Positions 45,013-53,478 of a stretch of 64,000 nt of DNA are shown here, piece by piece. The position numbers and the translations under genes are program-made. Under the pieces are notes generated by a model, which was given only the letters and a program-made list of their open reading frames with translations, had not been told where the DNA came from and searched no databases. Origin of the DNA: Bradyrhizobium iriomotense (GTDB taxonomy: Bacteria; Pseudomonadota; Alphaproteobacteria; Rhizobiales; Xanthobacteraceae); NCBI RefSeq assembly GCF_018130765.1, contig NZ_JAFCJZ010000020.1, positions 1 through 64,000 of the forward strand, in the 5' to 3' direction. How positions within the stretch are numbered: the first letter of the stretch is position 1; each line of letters begins with the position of its first letter.

Positions 45013-45213
45013 ATGGCTAAAGGTACGGTCAAGTGGTTCAACCCGACGAAGGGTTATGGATTTATCCAGCCTGCGTCGGGGGGCAAGGATGTGTTCGTGC
45101 ATATCTCGGCAGTCCAGAAAGCCGGTCTGTCCACCCTCAACGAGGGACAGACGGTGGAATACGAAGAGATCGCAAACCGGGGCAAGACCTCCGCAGAAAA
45201 CCTCAAAGTATAA
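45013..45213 (+). CDS. Cold-shock protein (CSD domain)
   Basis: A 66-residue cold-shock protein of a single OB-fold. RNP1 is KGYGFIQP and RNP2 is DVFVHIS, both intact, so it should bind single-stranded RNA or DNA. The start MAKGTVKWFNPTKGYGF is characteristic of alphaproteobacterial CspA paralogues. The ATG at 45013 follows GGAG by eight bases, and a long leader with ACCGGCCGGT (about 44948) lies upstream, as is common for csp genes that are controlled after transcription. A hairpin follows the stop codon. Confidence 0.95.
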   Translation: MAKGTVKWFNPTKGYGFIQPASGGKDVFVHISAVQKAGLSTLNEGQTVEYEEIANRGKTSAENLKV

Positions 45214-45232
45214 GCCCGCCAGCATTTGCTGC

Positions 45233-45253
45233 CTCCCGGATCACCTCCGGGAG
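45233..45253 (+). terminator. Hairpin after the cold-shock gene
   Basis: CTCCCGGA (45233-45240), loop TCACC, TCCGGGAG (45246-45253): a perfect 8-bp stem just 20 bases after the stop codon, with flanking GCCTC/GAGGC bases adding to it. No T-run follows, so it could be a terminator or a 3'-end stabiliser. Confidence 0.6.
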
Positions 45254-45385
45254 CGAGGCCAAGAAAATTTCAGAAGACGGTCAGTGCATTCGACGACAGG
45301 CGTTGCGATTGCACGAGGATAGCTATTTTTCCCGGGCAGACCGCCCGTTCAACGCCACGGCAACGACAATCGCGGCGGCACTTCG

Positions 45386-45847
45386 CTAACCCACCGGCAA
45401 CGGTGCGTCGCGCTTGATCTCCTCCATCACCGCATAAGTCCGCGTCTCGCGCACGCCCGGCATCGACAGCAGGGTCTCGCCGAGGAAGCGTCGATAGGCG
45501 GTCATGTCCGCAAGCCGCGCCTTCACCAGATAGTCGAAGCCGCCGGCAACCATGTGACACTCCAGCACTTCAGGCGCGAGCTTCACCGCGCGCGCAAAGC
45601 GCTCGAAATTGTCCGGCGTGGTCTTGTCGAGCAGCACCTCGACGAAGACCAGGAGCCCAAGGCCGAGCCGGTGCGGATTGAGCCTGGCGCCGTAGCCCTC
45701 GACAAAACCCTCCCGCTGCAGGCGCTTCAGCCGCTCGCCGATCGAGGTCGGCGACAGGCCGATGCGTTCGGCGAGCTCGACATTGGCGATCCGCCCGTCT
45801 TCCTGCAAAATCGAGAGGATTTTCCGGTCGATTCGATCGAGTTCCAT
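45386..45847 (-). CDS. Lrp/AsnC-family regulator, probable activator of putA (PutR type)
   Basis: A 153-residue Lrp-type protein. The N-terminal helix-turn-helix is DGRIANVELAERIGLSPTS with RLKRLQREGFVEGY, and the C-terminal RAM ligand-binding and dimerisation domain includes ECHMVAGGFDYLVKARLADM. It is divergent from putA with a 114-base gap, the arrangement of PutR, which activates putA in response to proline in Alphaproteobacteria. Because this PutA lacks the N-terminal DNA-binding domain of the E. coli protein, a separate regulator is expected. A pair of inverted sites in the gap probably binds it. Confidence 0.9.
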   Translation of the reverse strand: MELDRIDRKILSILQEDGRIANVELAERIGLSPTSIGERLKRLQREGFVEGYGARLNPHRLGLGLLVFVEVLLDKTTPDNFERFARAVKLAPEVLECHMVAGGFDYLVKARLADMTAYRRFLGETLLSMPGVRETRTYAVMEEIKRDAPLPVG

Positions 45848-45857
45848 ATCTTATAAG

Positions 45858-45898
45858 GCCAACTTGCATCTAATCTTCATTTTCTAAGGCAAATTGGC
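45858..45898. promoter_or_regulatory. Inverted repeat between the Lrp gene and putA, candidate operator
   Basis: GCCAACTTGC (45858-45867) and GCAAATTGGC (45889-45898) are inverted copies matching at nine of ten positions, with centres 31 bases apart, about three helical turns, in an AT-rich gap. This fits binding of an Lrp-type octamer that contacts several sites. It is placed to control both divergent genes. Confidence 0.6.
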
Positions 45899-45961
45899 TA
45901 GATTGTCTATCGAACTACGGTCATGCGGGCTTTATCCTGAGTTTCAGCCACAGGACACGCC

Positions 45962-48961
45962 ATGCCGAACATTCCGCCGCCCTTCACCGCCGTCTACGCC
46001 CCCGACGATGCCGAGATCGCCGCGCGCCTGTTGCCGGCCTCGCATCTGGCCCCGCCGCAGGAGGCGCGGATCGACCGCACCGCGACGCGGCTGATCGAGG
46101 CGATCCGCAAGCGCGACGACCGGCTCGGCGGCGTCGAGGACATGCTGCGGGAGTTCGCGCTGTCGACCAAGGAGGGCCTCGCGCTGATGGTGCTGGCCGA
46201 GGCGCTGCTGCGCGTGCCCGACGCGCGCACCGCCGACCAGTTCATCGAGGACAAGCTCGGCGAGGGCGACTTCATCCACCACGAGACCAAGTCCACGGCG
46301 TTCCTGGTCAACGCCTCGGCCTGGGCGCTCGGCCTGTCGGCGCGGGTGATCCAGCCCGGCGAAACGCCCGACGGCACCATCGGCCGTCTCGTGAAGCGGC
46401 TCGGCGCGCCGGCGGTGCGCACCGCGACGCGCCAGGCGATGCGGCTGATGGGCAATCATTTCGTGCTGGGCGAGACCATCGAGCAGGCGCTGGAGCGGGG
46501 GAAGCCGCGCTCCGGCCAGAAGCCGCGCTATTCCTTCGACATGCTCGGCGAAGGCGCACGCACCGCCGCCGACGCCAGGCGCTATTTCGACGCCTATGCC
46601 AGCGCGATCGAGACCATCGGCAAGGCTGCCGGCCCCCATCCCCTGCCCGACCGACCCGGTATCTCCGTCAAGCTCTCGGCGCTGCATCCGCGCTTCGAGG
46701 CGATCAGCCGCGACCGCGTGATGCGCGAGTTGGTGCCGCAATTGCTGGATCTCGCGCAGCGCGCCAAGGCGCATGATCTGAACTTCACCGTCGATGCCGA
46801 GGAAGCCGACCGGCTGGAGCTGTCGCTCGACGTGATCGCGGCGACGCTCGCCGATCCCTCGCTGAGAGGCTGGGACGGATTTGGCCTCGCGATCCAGGCC
46901 TATCAGAAGCGCGCCAGCGCCGTGATCGACTATGTCGATGCGCTCGCCCGCGCGCATGACCGCAAGCTGATGGTGCGCCTCGTCAAGGGCGCCTATTGGG
47001 ACACCGAGATCAAGCGCGCGCAGGAGCGCGGGCTCGACGGCTATCCCGTGTTCACGCGCAAGGCGATGACGGATCTGAACTACGTCGCCTGCGCGACGAA
47101 GCTTCTGGCCTTGCGGCCGCGCATCTTCCCGCAATTTGCCACCCACAACGCACTGACGGTCGCGACCGTGCTGGAGCTCGCCGCTGGCAGCGGCGACTTC
47201 GAATTCCAGCGCCTGCACGGCATGGGCGAAGCGCTCTACGAGCAGCTTGCCAAGGACCACCCTGATATCGCCTACCGCACCTATGCGCCGGTCGGCAGCC
47301 ATCGCGACCTGCTCGCCTATCTGGTGCGGCGGCTTTTGGAGAACGGCGCGAACTCATCCTTCGTGGCGCAGGCCGCAGATTATCGCGTGCCGGTCCCGGC
47401 GCTGTTGCAGCGGCCGGCGGATGCCATCATCCGGCCGCAAGCAGCCGCGCATCCCAGGATTCCGTTGCCGGGTGATCTGTTCGCGCCGGAGCGGCGCAAT
47501 TCACGCGGCGTCGAGTTCGGCGCGCGTGCCGCGCTCGCTCAGTTGCTGGCGGACGTGAAGGCCGAGGCCGCCGACCTCAAGCCGATCGCTGACACCACGC
47601 CGGAGCAGGCCAATGCAGCGGTCGCAGCAAGCCGCGCCGGCTTTGCCGCCTGGAGCCGGACCCCTGCGGGCACACGTGCGGCTGCCCTGGAGCAGGCCGC
47701 GCATCTCCTCGAGAGTCGCAGCGCGCATTTCATCGCGCTGTTGCAGAGCGAGGGCGGCAAGACGCTCGACGACGCGCTGTCGGAGCTACGCGAGGCCGCC
47801 GACTTCTGCCGCTATTATGCCGCGCAGGGCCGCAAGCTGTTCGGCGTCGATGCCGCCATGCCGGGCCCGACCGGCGAGAGCAATGCGCTTGGCCTGCGCG
47901 GCCGCGGCGTGTTCGTGGCGATCTCGCCCTGGAATTTTCCGCTGGCCATTTTCCTCGGTCAAGTCACGGCCGCGCTGATGGCCGGCAACAGCGTCGTCGC
48001 AAAACCCGCCGAGCAGACACCGCGCATCGCACGCGAGGCGGTCGCCCTGCTGCATGAGGCCGGCATTCCCGAGAGCGCGCTGCATCTCGTCACCGGCGAC
48101 GGCCGCATCGGCGCGCTGCTCACCGCGCACCAGGATATCGCCGGTGTCGTTTTCACCGGCTCGACCGAGGTCGCGCGCAGCATCAACCGGACGCTGGCCG
48201 CCAAGGACGGGCCGATCGTGCCGCTGATCGCGGAGACCGGCGGCATCAATGCCATGATCGCGGATGCGACCGCGCTGCCCGAGCAGGTCGCCGACGACGT
48301 CGTCACCTCCGCATTCCGTTCCGCCGGCCAGCGCTGCTCGGCGCTGCGCCTGCTGTTCGTGCAGGAGGACGTCGCCGATCGCATGATCGAGATGATCGCG
48401 GGCGCGGCGCGCGAGCTCAGAATCGGCGATCCCGCCGATGTCGCGACCCATGTCGGTCCGGTGATCGATACTGAAGCCAAGCAGCGTCTCGATGCGCATA
48501 TTGCGCGGATGACGACCGATGCACGGCTGCACTTTGCCGGCGCCGCGCCAAAAGGCTGCTTCGTCGCGCCGCACATCTTCGAGCTCAGGGAGGCCGGGCA
48601 ACTGACCGAGGAGGTGTTCGGCCCGATCCTGCATGTCGTGCGCTATCGCGCCGAAAACCTCGAACGCGTGCTGCAGGCCATCGAACGCACCGGCTACGGG
48701 CTCACGCTCGGCGTCCATTCCCGCATCGACGACACGGTCGAGGCGATCATCGACCGCGTCCAGGTCGGCAACATCTATGTCAACCGCAACATGATCGGCG
48801 CCGTGGTCGGCGTGCAGCCGTTCGGCGGCAACGGCCTGTCCGGAACCGGCCCGAAAGCCGGCGGCCCGCATTACCTTGCGCGCTTTGCGACCGAGCAGAC
48901 GGTGACGATCAACACCGCGGCGGCCGGCGGCAATGCCGCGCTGCTCGCGGGCGAGGAATAG
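45962..48961 (+). CDS. putA: Bifunctional proline dehydrogenase / L-glutamate-gamma-semialdehyde dehydrogenase PutA
   Basis: A 999-residue minimalist PutA. The N-terminal part is a helical arm domain, then a (beta-alpha)8 proline dehydrogenase barrel binding FAD (about 160-430, including YSFDMLGEGARTAADA and MVRLVKGAYWD), then the aldehyde dehydrogenase part with NAD site (ISPWNFPLAIFLGQV), catalytic glutamate in LIAETGG and nucleophile Cys792 in SAGQRCSALRLLF. Length and Cys792 equal those of the crystallised Bradyrhizobium japonicum PutA. It turns proline into glutamate, channelling the intermediate between the two sites. There is no DNA-binding domain. It is divergent from an Lrp-type regulator and ends one base from the next, convergent gene. 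Confidence 0.97.
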   Translation: MPNIPPPFTAVYAPDDAEIAARLLPASHLAPPQEARIDRTATRLIEAIRKRDDRLGGVEDMLREFALSTKEGLALMVLAEALLRVPDARTADQFIEDKLGEGDFIHHETKSTAFLVNASAWALGLSARVIQPGETPDGTIGRLVKRLGAPAVRTATRQAMRLMGNHFVLGETIEQALERGKPRSGQKPRYSFDMLGEGARTAADARRYFDAYASAIETIGKAAGPHPLPDRPGISVKLSALHPRFEAISRDRVMRELVPQLLDLAQRAKAHDLNFTVDAEEADRLELSLDVIAATLADPSLRGWDGFGLAIQAYQKRASAVIDYVDALARAHDRKLMVRLVKGAYWDTEIKRAQERGLDGYPVFTRKAMTDLNYVACATKLLALRPRIFPQFATHNALTVATVLELAAGSGDFEFQRLHGMGEALYEQLAKDHPDIAYRTYAPVGSHRDLLAYLVRRLLENGANSSFVAQAADYRVPVPALLQRPADAIIRPQAAAHPRIPLPGDLFAPERRNSRGVEFGARAALAQLLADVKAEAADLKPIADTTPEQANAAVAASRAGFAAWSRTPAGTRAAALEQAAHLLESRSAHFIALLQSEGGKTLDDALSELREAADFCRYYAAQGRKLFGVDAAMPGPTGESNALGLRGRGVFVAISPWNFPLAIFLGQVTAALMAGNSVVAKPAEQTPRIAREAVALLHEAGIPESALHLVTGDGRIGALLTAHQDIAGVVFTGSTEVARSINRTLAAKDGPIVPLIAETGGINAMIADATALPEQVADDVVTSAFRSAGQRCSALRLLFVQEDVADRMIEMIAGAARELRIGDPADVATHVGPVIDTEAKQRLDAHIARMTTDARLHFAGAAPKGCFVAPHIFELREAGQLTEEVFGPILHVVRYRAENLERVLQAIERTGYGLTLGVHSRIDDTVEAIIDRVQVGNIYVNRNMIGAVVGVQPFGGNGLSGTGPKAGGPHYLARFATEQTVTINTAAAGGNAALLAGEE

Positions 48962-48962
48962 T

Positions 48963-51092
48963 CTACAGACAGGTGTCGTCCCCGCCGCCGCGTCCGGAAT
49001 CGCCACAGGGGATGCGCTTCGAGAGCTGCTGGATCTTCGCTCTCGACTGGGCCTGGGCGACGATGTCGAACACGCTCTGCGGCGCCATTTGCGTCGCGCT
49101 ACGATAATCGCTCGTGGCCCGATCCAGATTGCCCTTGGCCTCAAAGGCACTGGCACGCGCAACATAGCGCTCGATCGTCGGCTGCTGCGCGATCGCCTTG
49201 CCGAGATCATCCAGCGCCTTGTCGTATTGCTTCATCGAGGTGAAGGCGATGCCGCGCAGGCCGAGCGCATCCGGATCGTTCGGCTGCGTCCCCAGAACCA
49301 GGTTGAGGTCGGTCATGGCACCGGCGACATCCTTCTTGCCGAGATAGGCGCGTGCGCGGAGCGTGCGCACGAAGGCATCGGAGGCGGGCGTCTTGCCGAC
49401 GAGCTGGTCCAGCGCCACGATCGCACGGTCGTATTGCCCGGAAATCAGCATCGCCAATCCCTGGCCGAGCTCGGCGGCCTGGTTGTTGGGATTGCGGTCG
49501 AGCGCGTTCTTGACGTCGACGAGGCCTTCCGCGCTATTCCCCTTCAGCAGCAGCACCAGGCCACGCGAAGCGCGCGCCGTGTCATTGTCGGGGTTGAGCA
49601 CCAGCGAACGGTCGAAATCGACGACGGCCTTGTCGTTCTGGTTCAGTCCCATATGGGCCTGGCCGCGTTCGGAATAGGCCATGTAATCCTTGTCGTTGAG
49701 CGAGATCGCGCGGTCGAAATCGGCAATGGCGTCCTGGAATTTTCCGGCCAGCCGATTGGCCATGCCGCGGCACACGTAAGCCACCGCATTGTTCGGATTG
49801 GCCTTGAGCGCCTGATTGGCGTCGATCATGCCCTGGTCGAGTTGCTTCATGCCGATCGACGCCACCGAACGCGAGGCCAGCAATTGCGAGTCGTTCGGCT
49901 TCAGCTTGAGCAGGGCGTCGATATCGGTCCGCGCATCGGCGAAGCGGGACGATGACAGGTACGCGGACATGCGCAGCCTGAGCGCAGTCTCGTTGCGAGG
50001 ATCGAGCGCGAGCACGGTGTTGAGGCGCGAAACGGCGTCAGCATATTTCTTCTGCTGCAGCAGCTGCGACGCCTCGTTCAGGGCCGGGAGGACCGAACTT
50101 GTCGGTCTCGGGAAGGTCCCCTGCGGTATGATCGCCATCGGCACCGCGGGCGGCGGGACCGAAGGCGACGGCGCGACCGCGGGCGGCAGGGCAGCGACGG
50201 CCGCCTGCTTGGGCGCGGCCGGCGCGGGCGTCGCTTCGCCCTGCATCTTCGCAAGCTCAGCCTGCATCGCAACCGCAGCCTGCCGTTGCTGCTGGGCCAT
50301 CTGGTCGTTCGGGGCGATCGACAGCACCTTGTCGAAATCCGCGATCGCGCGCGCATAATCGCCCTTGGCGCTGAAGCTCTGCCCGCGCGAGAAATAGGCG
50401 CCACGATTGGGTTGCGGCGACTGCGCGATCGCGCGCGAAAAGTCCTCGATGGCGTGGTCGACGTCACCCTTGCGGCGGTAGACCTGGCCACGCCAGAAGA
50501 AGGCGCCGGGCAGGCTCGCATTCAATGAGATCGCGGTGTTGAGGTCGGTCATGGCCGGCTCGAGCTGCGAGGTCTCGAGGGAGGCTCGCGCGCGCCCGAC
50601 ATAGGCCATCGCGTAGTCCTGCCGCAGGCTGATCGCCTGGTTGAAATCCGCGGCCGCATCGCTCCATTGCTTCTGATCGAGCTTCAGCCCACCTCGCGCC
50701 GCATAGGCGTTCGGGCTCCTGGGATCGAGCTCGATCGCCAGATTCAGGTCGGCCTGCGCGCCATCGAAGTTTCCCTTGCGCTGCCGCGCAAAGCCGCGCG
50801 CCACCAGGGCCGGCACGGATTTTGGGTCGAACTGCACGGCCGCATCCGCATCCGCCAGACCGGCGTCGAGATTGGACCGGCTCATGAGCAGGCGCGACCT
50901 GCTCACATAGGCGCGCAGCCGCTCATCGGCGGGACGCGACTGGTCGTTGATGATGGCGGTGCAGGCCGGCTCGATCTTCGCAGGCAGCGGGCCGTTGCAA
51001 TCTTCGACGTCGCCCGCCCAAACGGAACCGGGCACGCCACAAACGATCATGAATGCGGCTGCTGCGGTCAGGTGGACGAACGGGATCGACAT
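48963..51092 (-). CDS. Exported TPR-repeat protein
   Basis: A 709-residue protein with a signal peptide (MSIPFVHLTAAAAFMIVCG, cleavage after WAG near residue 27) and roughly a dozen tetratricopeptide repeats. They fall in two blocks (about 55-280 and 370-640) separated by a proline- and alanine-rich linker (QAAVAALPPAVAPSPSVPPP). Typical TPR phrases include AIADFDRAISLNDKDYMAYSERGQAH and ALKANPNNAVAYVCRGMANR. The C-terminal tail has CGDSGRGGGDDTC with two cysteines. TPR proteins scaffold protein complexes; here the site is periplasmic or outer-membrane. ATG at 51092 has AAGGA upstream. It is convergent with putA, with one base between stop codons. Confidence 0.87.
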   Translation of the reverse strand: MSIPFVHLTAAAAFMIVCGVPGSVWAGDVEDCNGPLPAKIEPACTAIINDQSRPADERLRAYVSRSRLLMSRSNLDAGLADADAAVQFDPKSVPALVARGFARQRKGNFDGAQADLNLAIELDPRSPNAYAARGGLKLDQKQWSDAAADFNQAISLRQDYAMAYVGRARASLETSQLEPAMTDLNTAISLNASLPGAFFWRGQVYRRKGDVDHAIEDFSRAIAQSPQPNRGAYFSRGQSFSAKGDYARAIADFDKVLSIAPNDQMAQQQRQAAVAMQAELAKMQGEATPAPAAPKQAAVAALPPAVAPSPSVPPPAVPMAIIPQGTFPRPTSSVLPALNEASQLLQQKKYADAVSRLNTVLALDPRNETALRLRMSAYLSSSRFADARTDIDALLKLKPNDSQLLASRSVASIGMKQLDQGMIDANQALKANPNNAVAYVCRGMANRLAGKFQDAIADFDRAISLNDKDYMAYSERGQAHMGLNQNDKAVVDFDRSLVLNPDNDTARASRGLVLLLKGNSAEGLVDVKNALDRNPNNQAAELGQGLAMLISGQYDRAIVALDQLVGKTPASDAFVRTLRARAYLGKKDVAGAMTDLNLVLGTQPNDPDALGLRGIAFTSMKQYDKALDDLGKAIAQQPTIERYVARASAFEAKGNLDRATSDYRSATQMAPQSVFDIVAQAQSRAKIQQLSKRIPCGDSGRGGGDDTCL

Positions 51093-51320
51093 GGTTGATC
51101 CTTCGAGAACGAAGACGCGCCGGCTCGGGGACGCGCAAGCAAACAGAGAAGCTGTACAACCGGGACGAGTGGATTGCCATAACCGTCTGGCATGCCGCCC
51201 CCGGGAAAGCGCCGGGCCGGAGGCGTTGCATCCCGCCAAAACATCGGTCAAATGGTTGTGCCGTCAGGGATTATGAGTTCCAGCCAACGGAAACAACAAG
51301 AGCGAGGGAGCAACGCCGCG

Positions 51321-52526
51321 ATGGACAAGGGCATTTTTGCGGGGCTGAAGGTTCTGGACTGCGCGAGCTTCATCGCAGCGCCCGCGGCCGCGACCGTGCT
51401 GTCGGATTTCGGCGCGGACGTCATCAAGATCGAGCCGCCCGGCGCTGGCGATCCCTACCGCAATCTGCCCAATCTGCCGGGCTATCCGACCGGCGAGCAC
51501 AATTTCGCCTGGCTGCTGGAGGCCCGCAACAAGAAGAGCATCGCGCTCGACCTCGCAAAGCCCGAGGCGCAGGCCGTGCTCTACAAGCTGGTGGAAGAGG
51601 CCGACGTCTTCATCACCAACATGCCGCCGCCGGTGCGCACCAAGCTCGGCATCACCTATGACCATCTCGCCCATCTCAACGACCGGCTGATCTACGCCTC
51701 CTTCACCGGCTATGGCGAGAAGGGCGAGGAGGCCAACAAGCCCGGCTTCGACAGCAACGCCTATTGGGCGCGCTCCGGCCTGATGGACCTCGTCCGCGCC
51801 GACATCGATACCACGCCGGCGCGCTCGGTCGCCGGCATGGGCGACCACCCCTGCGCCATGGCGTTCTACGGCGCGATCGTCACCGCGCTCTATCAGCGCG
51901 AGAAGACCGGCAAGGGCTCGCATGTCGCCTCCAATTTGATGGCGAACGGGATATGGGCCGCGAGCGTGTTGGCGCAGGCAAAGCTCTGCGGCGCCAAGTT
52001 CGGCGAGCGGCGCCCGCGCGAACGTGCGCTGAATGCGGTCGCCAACCACTACCAGTGCAAGGACGGCCGCTGGCTGATCCTGTCGCTGCTGAACGAGGAA
52101 AAGCAGTTTCCGACGCTGGCCAAGTGCCTCGGGCGCGAAGACCTGATCAATGATCCACGCTTCGCCACCAAGGCCGACCGCCACGCCCGTTCGGTCGAGC
52201 TGATCAGGATTTTGGACGAGACCTTCGCCACCAGGGATCTCGCCGAATGGCGCAAGATCCTCGACGGCAATGGCCTCGTCTTCGGCGTCGTCGCCATTTT
52301 GGACGACATCCCGAACGACAAGCAGATGCTCGATAACGAGGTGCTGGTGCCGTTCGAGAACGACACCATGCTCACCATCAACAGCCCGATCTGGATCGAC
52401 GGCGCCAAAAAAGTTCAGCCGCGCAAGCCGCCCGCTGTGGGCGAGCACAGTGACGAGATTTTGCGTGACGCGGGATACGACGAGGCGGCGATCAAGCAGC
52501 TGCGGGGGTCGGGGGCGGTGGGGTAA
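51321..52526 (+). CDS. CaiB/BaiF-family (class III) CoA-transferase
   Basis: A 401-residue class III CoA-transferase, a different paralogue from the one at 29638. Signatures are LKVLDCASFIAAPAAATVLSD, VIKIEPPGAGDPYR, SFTGYGEKGEEANKPGFDSN with the candidate catalytic Asp, AYWARSGLMD, and REKTGKGSHVASNLM. The protein is cytoplasmic and uses acyl-CoA as donor. Its substrate is unknown; no acyl-CoA partner genes are adjacent. ATG 51321 has GGGAG eleven bases upstream, and the long open frame before it is not used. It is divergent from the TPR gene with a 228-base gap. Confidence 0.92.
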   Translation: MDKGIFAGLKVLDCASFIAAPAAATVLSDFGADVIKIEPPGAGDPYRNLPNLPGYPTGEHNFAWLLEARNKKSIALDLAKPEAQAVLYKLVEEADVFITNMPPPVRTKLGITYDHLAHLNDRLIYASFTGYGEKGEEANKPGFDSNAYWARSGLMDLVRADIDTTPARSVAGMGDHPCAMAFYGAIVTALYQREKTGKGSHVASNLMANGIWAASVLAQAKLCGAKFGERRPRERALNAVANHYQCKDGRWLILSLLNEEKQFPTLAKCLGREDLINDPRFATKADRHARSVELIRILDETFATRDLAEWRKILDGNGLVFGVVAILDDIPNDKQMLDNEVLVPFENDTMLTINSPIWIDGAKKVQPRKPPAVGEHSDEILRDAGYDEAAIKQLRGSGAVG

Positions 52527-52549
52527 GGCTGCGCGCCTCAAACTCCGCC

Positions 52550-52694
52550 GTCGTCCCGGGGCGCGCATCGCGCGAACCCGGGACCCATAACCACAGGGAG
52601 TGGTTGTCGCGTACGACTGGTCACTCCGAGCCTTCGCCAAACGTCTCCCTGTGGTTATGGGTCCCGGATCTGCGCTCCGCTTGTCCGGGACGAC
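52550..52694. repeat. Palindromic intergenic repeat, family B copy 4
   Basis: GTCGTCCCGGGGCGCGCATC at 52550 and GCTTGTCCGGGACGAC at 52694, enclosing GGGACCCATAACCACAGGGA and TCCCTGTGGTTATGGGTCCC in inverted order. It lies between the CoA-transferase and GST genes, followed by a half copy of family C. Confidence 0.85.
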
Positions 52695-52728
52695 GATGGG
52701 GAGATAGGTCGCACGCGCAGATGCATTG

Positions 52729-52751
52729 CTGGATTGCTTCGCTGCGCTCGC
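52729..52751. repeat. Half copy of family C repeat
   Basis: CTGGATTGCTTCGCTGCGCT plus CGC equals the right arm of the complete copies at 27210 and 56284, but the left arm is absent. It looks like a truncated remnant next to a family B repeat. Confidence 0.65.
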
Positions 52752-52806
52752 TATCCCGGCATGGGACAATGTAGCTTCGCCGCCAACATCTGCCTGGCGA
52801 GGTCCC

Positions 52807-53454
52807 ATGCCTAGCTACCGCCTGCACTACTTCCCCGAATCCGGCAACAGCTACAAGCTGGCGTTGATGCTGACGCTTTGCGGCGAGACGTTCGAGCCGG
52901 TGTGGACCGACTTTGGTGGCGGCGTCACGCGCACGGCGGAGTGGCGCCGGAGCGTGAACGAGATGGGCGAGATTCCCGTGCTCGAAATCGACGGCGTGAA
53001 GATGACGCAGACCGCACCGCTCCTCTTGAAGCTTGCTGAACAATACGGCCGCTTCGGCGCCGAGACCGAGGAGGAAAAGTTCGAGCTGCTGCGCTGGCTG
53101 TTCTGGGACAACCACAAGCTCACCGGCTACATGGCGACCTATCGCTTCATGCGCGCCTTCACCGAGAAGAACGATCCGCAGGTGCTGAAGCATTTTCGCC
53201 GGCGGCTCGACGATTTCCTCGGCATACTCGACGGGCATCTCCAGCACAACGCCTTCGCGATCGGGGCGAAGCCGACGGTCGCCGACATCTCGATGATGGC
53301 CTATCTGCATTATCCCAGCGACGAGCACGGCTTCGACTTCGCGCAGAGCCATCCCGCGATCCACGCCTGGCTCGGCCGCATGGCGGCGCTACCCGGCTGG
53401 AAGTCGGCCTATGAGTTGCTGCCGGGCAAACGAATGACGAATTACGCGAAGTGA
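52807..53454 (+). CDS. Glutathione S-transferase-like protein
   Basis: A 215-residue GST-fold protein. The N-terminal thioredoxin-like domain is YRLHYFPESGNSYKLALML with a serine at the expected glutathione-activating position, and the conserved cis-proline and ESK-type region is GEIPVLEIDGVKMTQTAPLL. The C-terminal helical domain contains KPTVADISMMAYLHYP, the N-cap box of GSTs. Members detoxify electrophiles or act in redox metabolism; the substrate is unknown. ATG at 52807 has GAGGT five bases upstream. It is convergent with the c-type-haem protein gene downstream. Confidence 0.9.
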   Translation: MPSYRLHYFPESGNSYKLALMLTLCGETFEPVWTDFGGGVTRTAEWRRSVNEMGEIPVLEIDGVKMTQTAPLLLKLAEQYGRFGAETEEEKFELLRWLFWDNHKLTGYMATYRFMRAFTEKNDPQVLKHFRRRLDDFLGILDGHLQHNAFAIGAKPTVADISMMAYLHYPSDEHGFDFAQSHPAIHAWLGRMAALPGWKSAYELLPGKRMTNYAK

Positions 53455-53478
53455 GGATTCTTTCTTCTCCCTCTCGCG

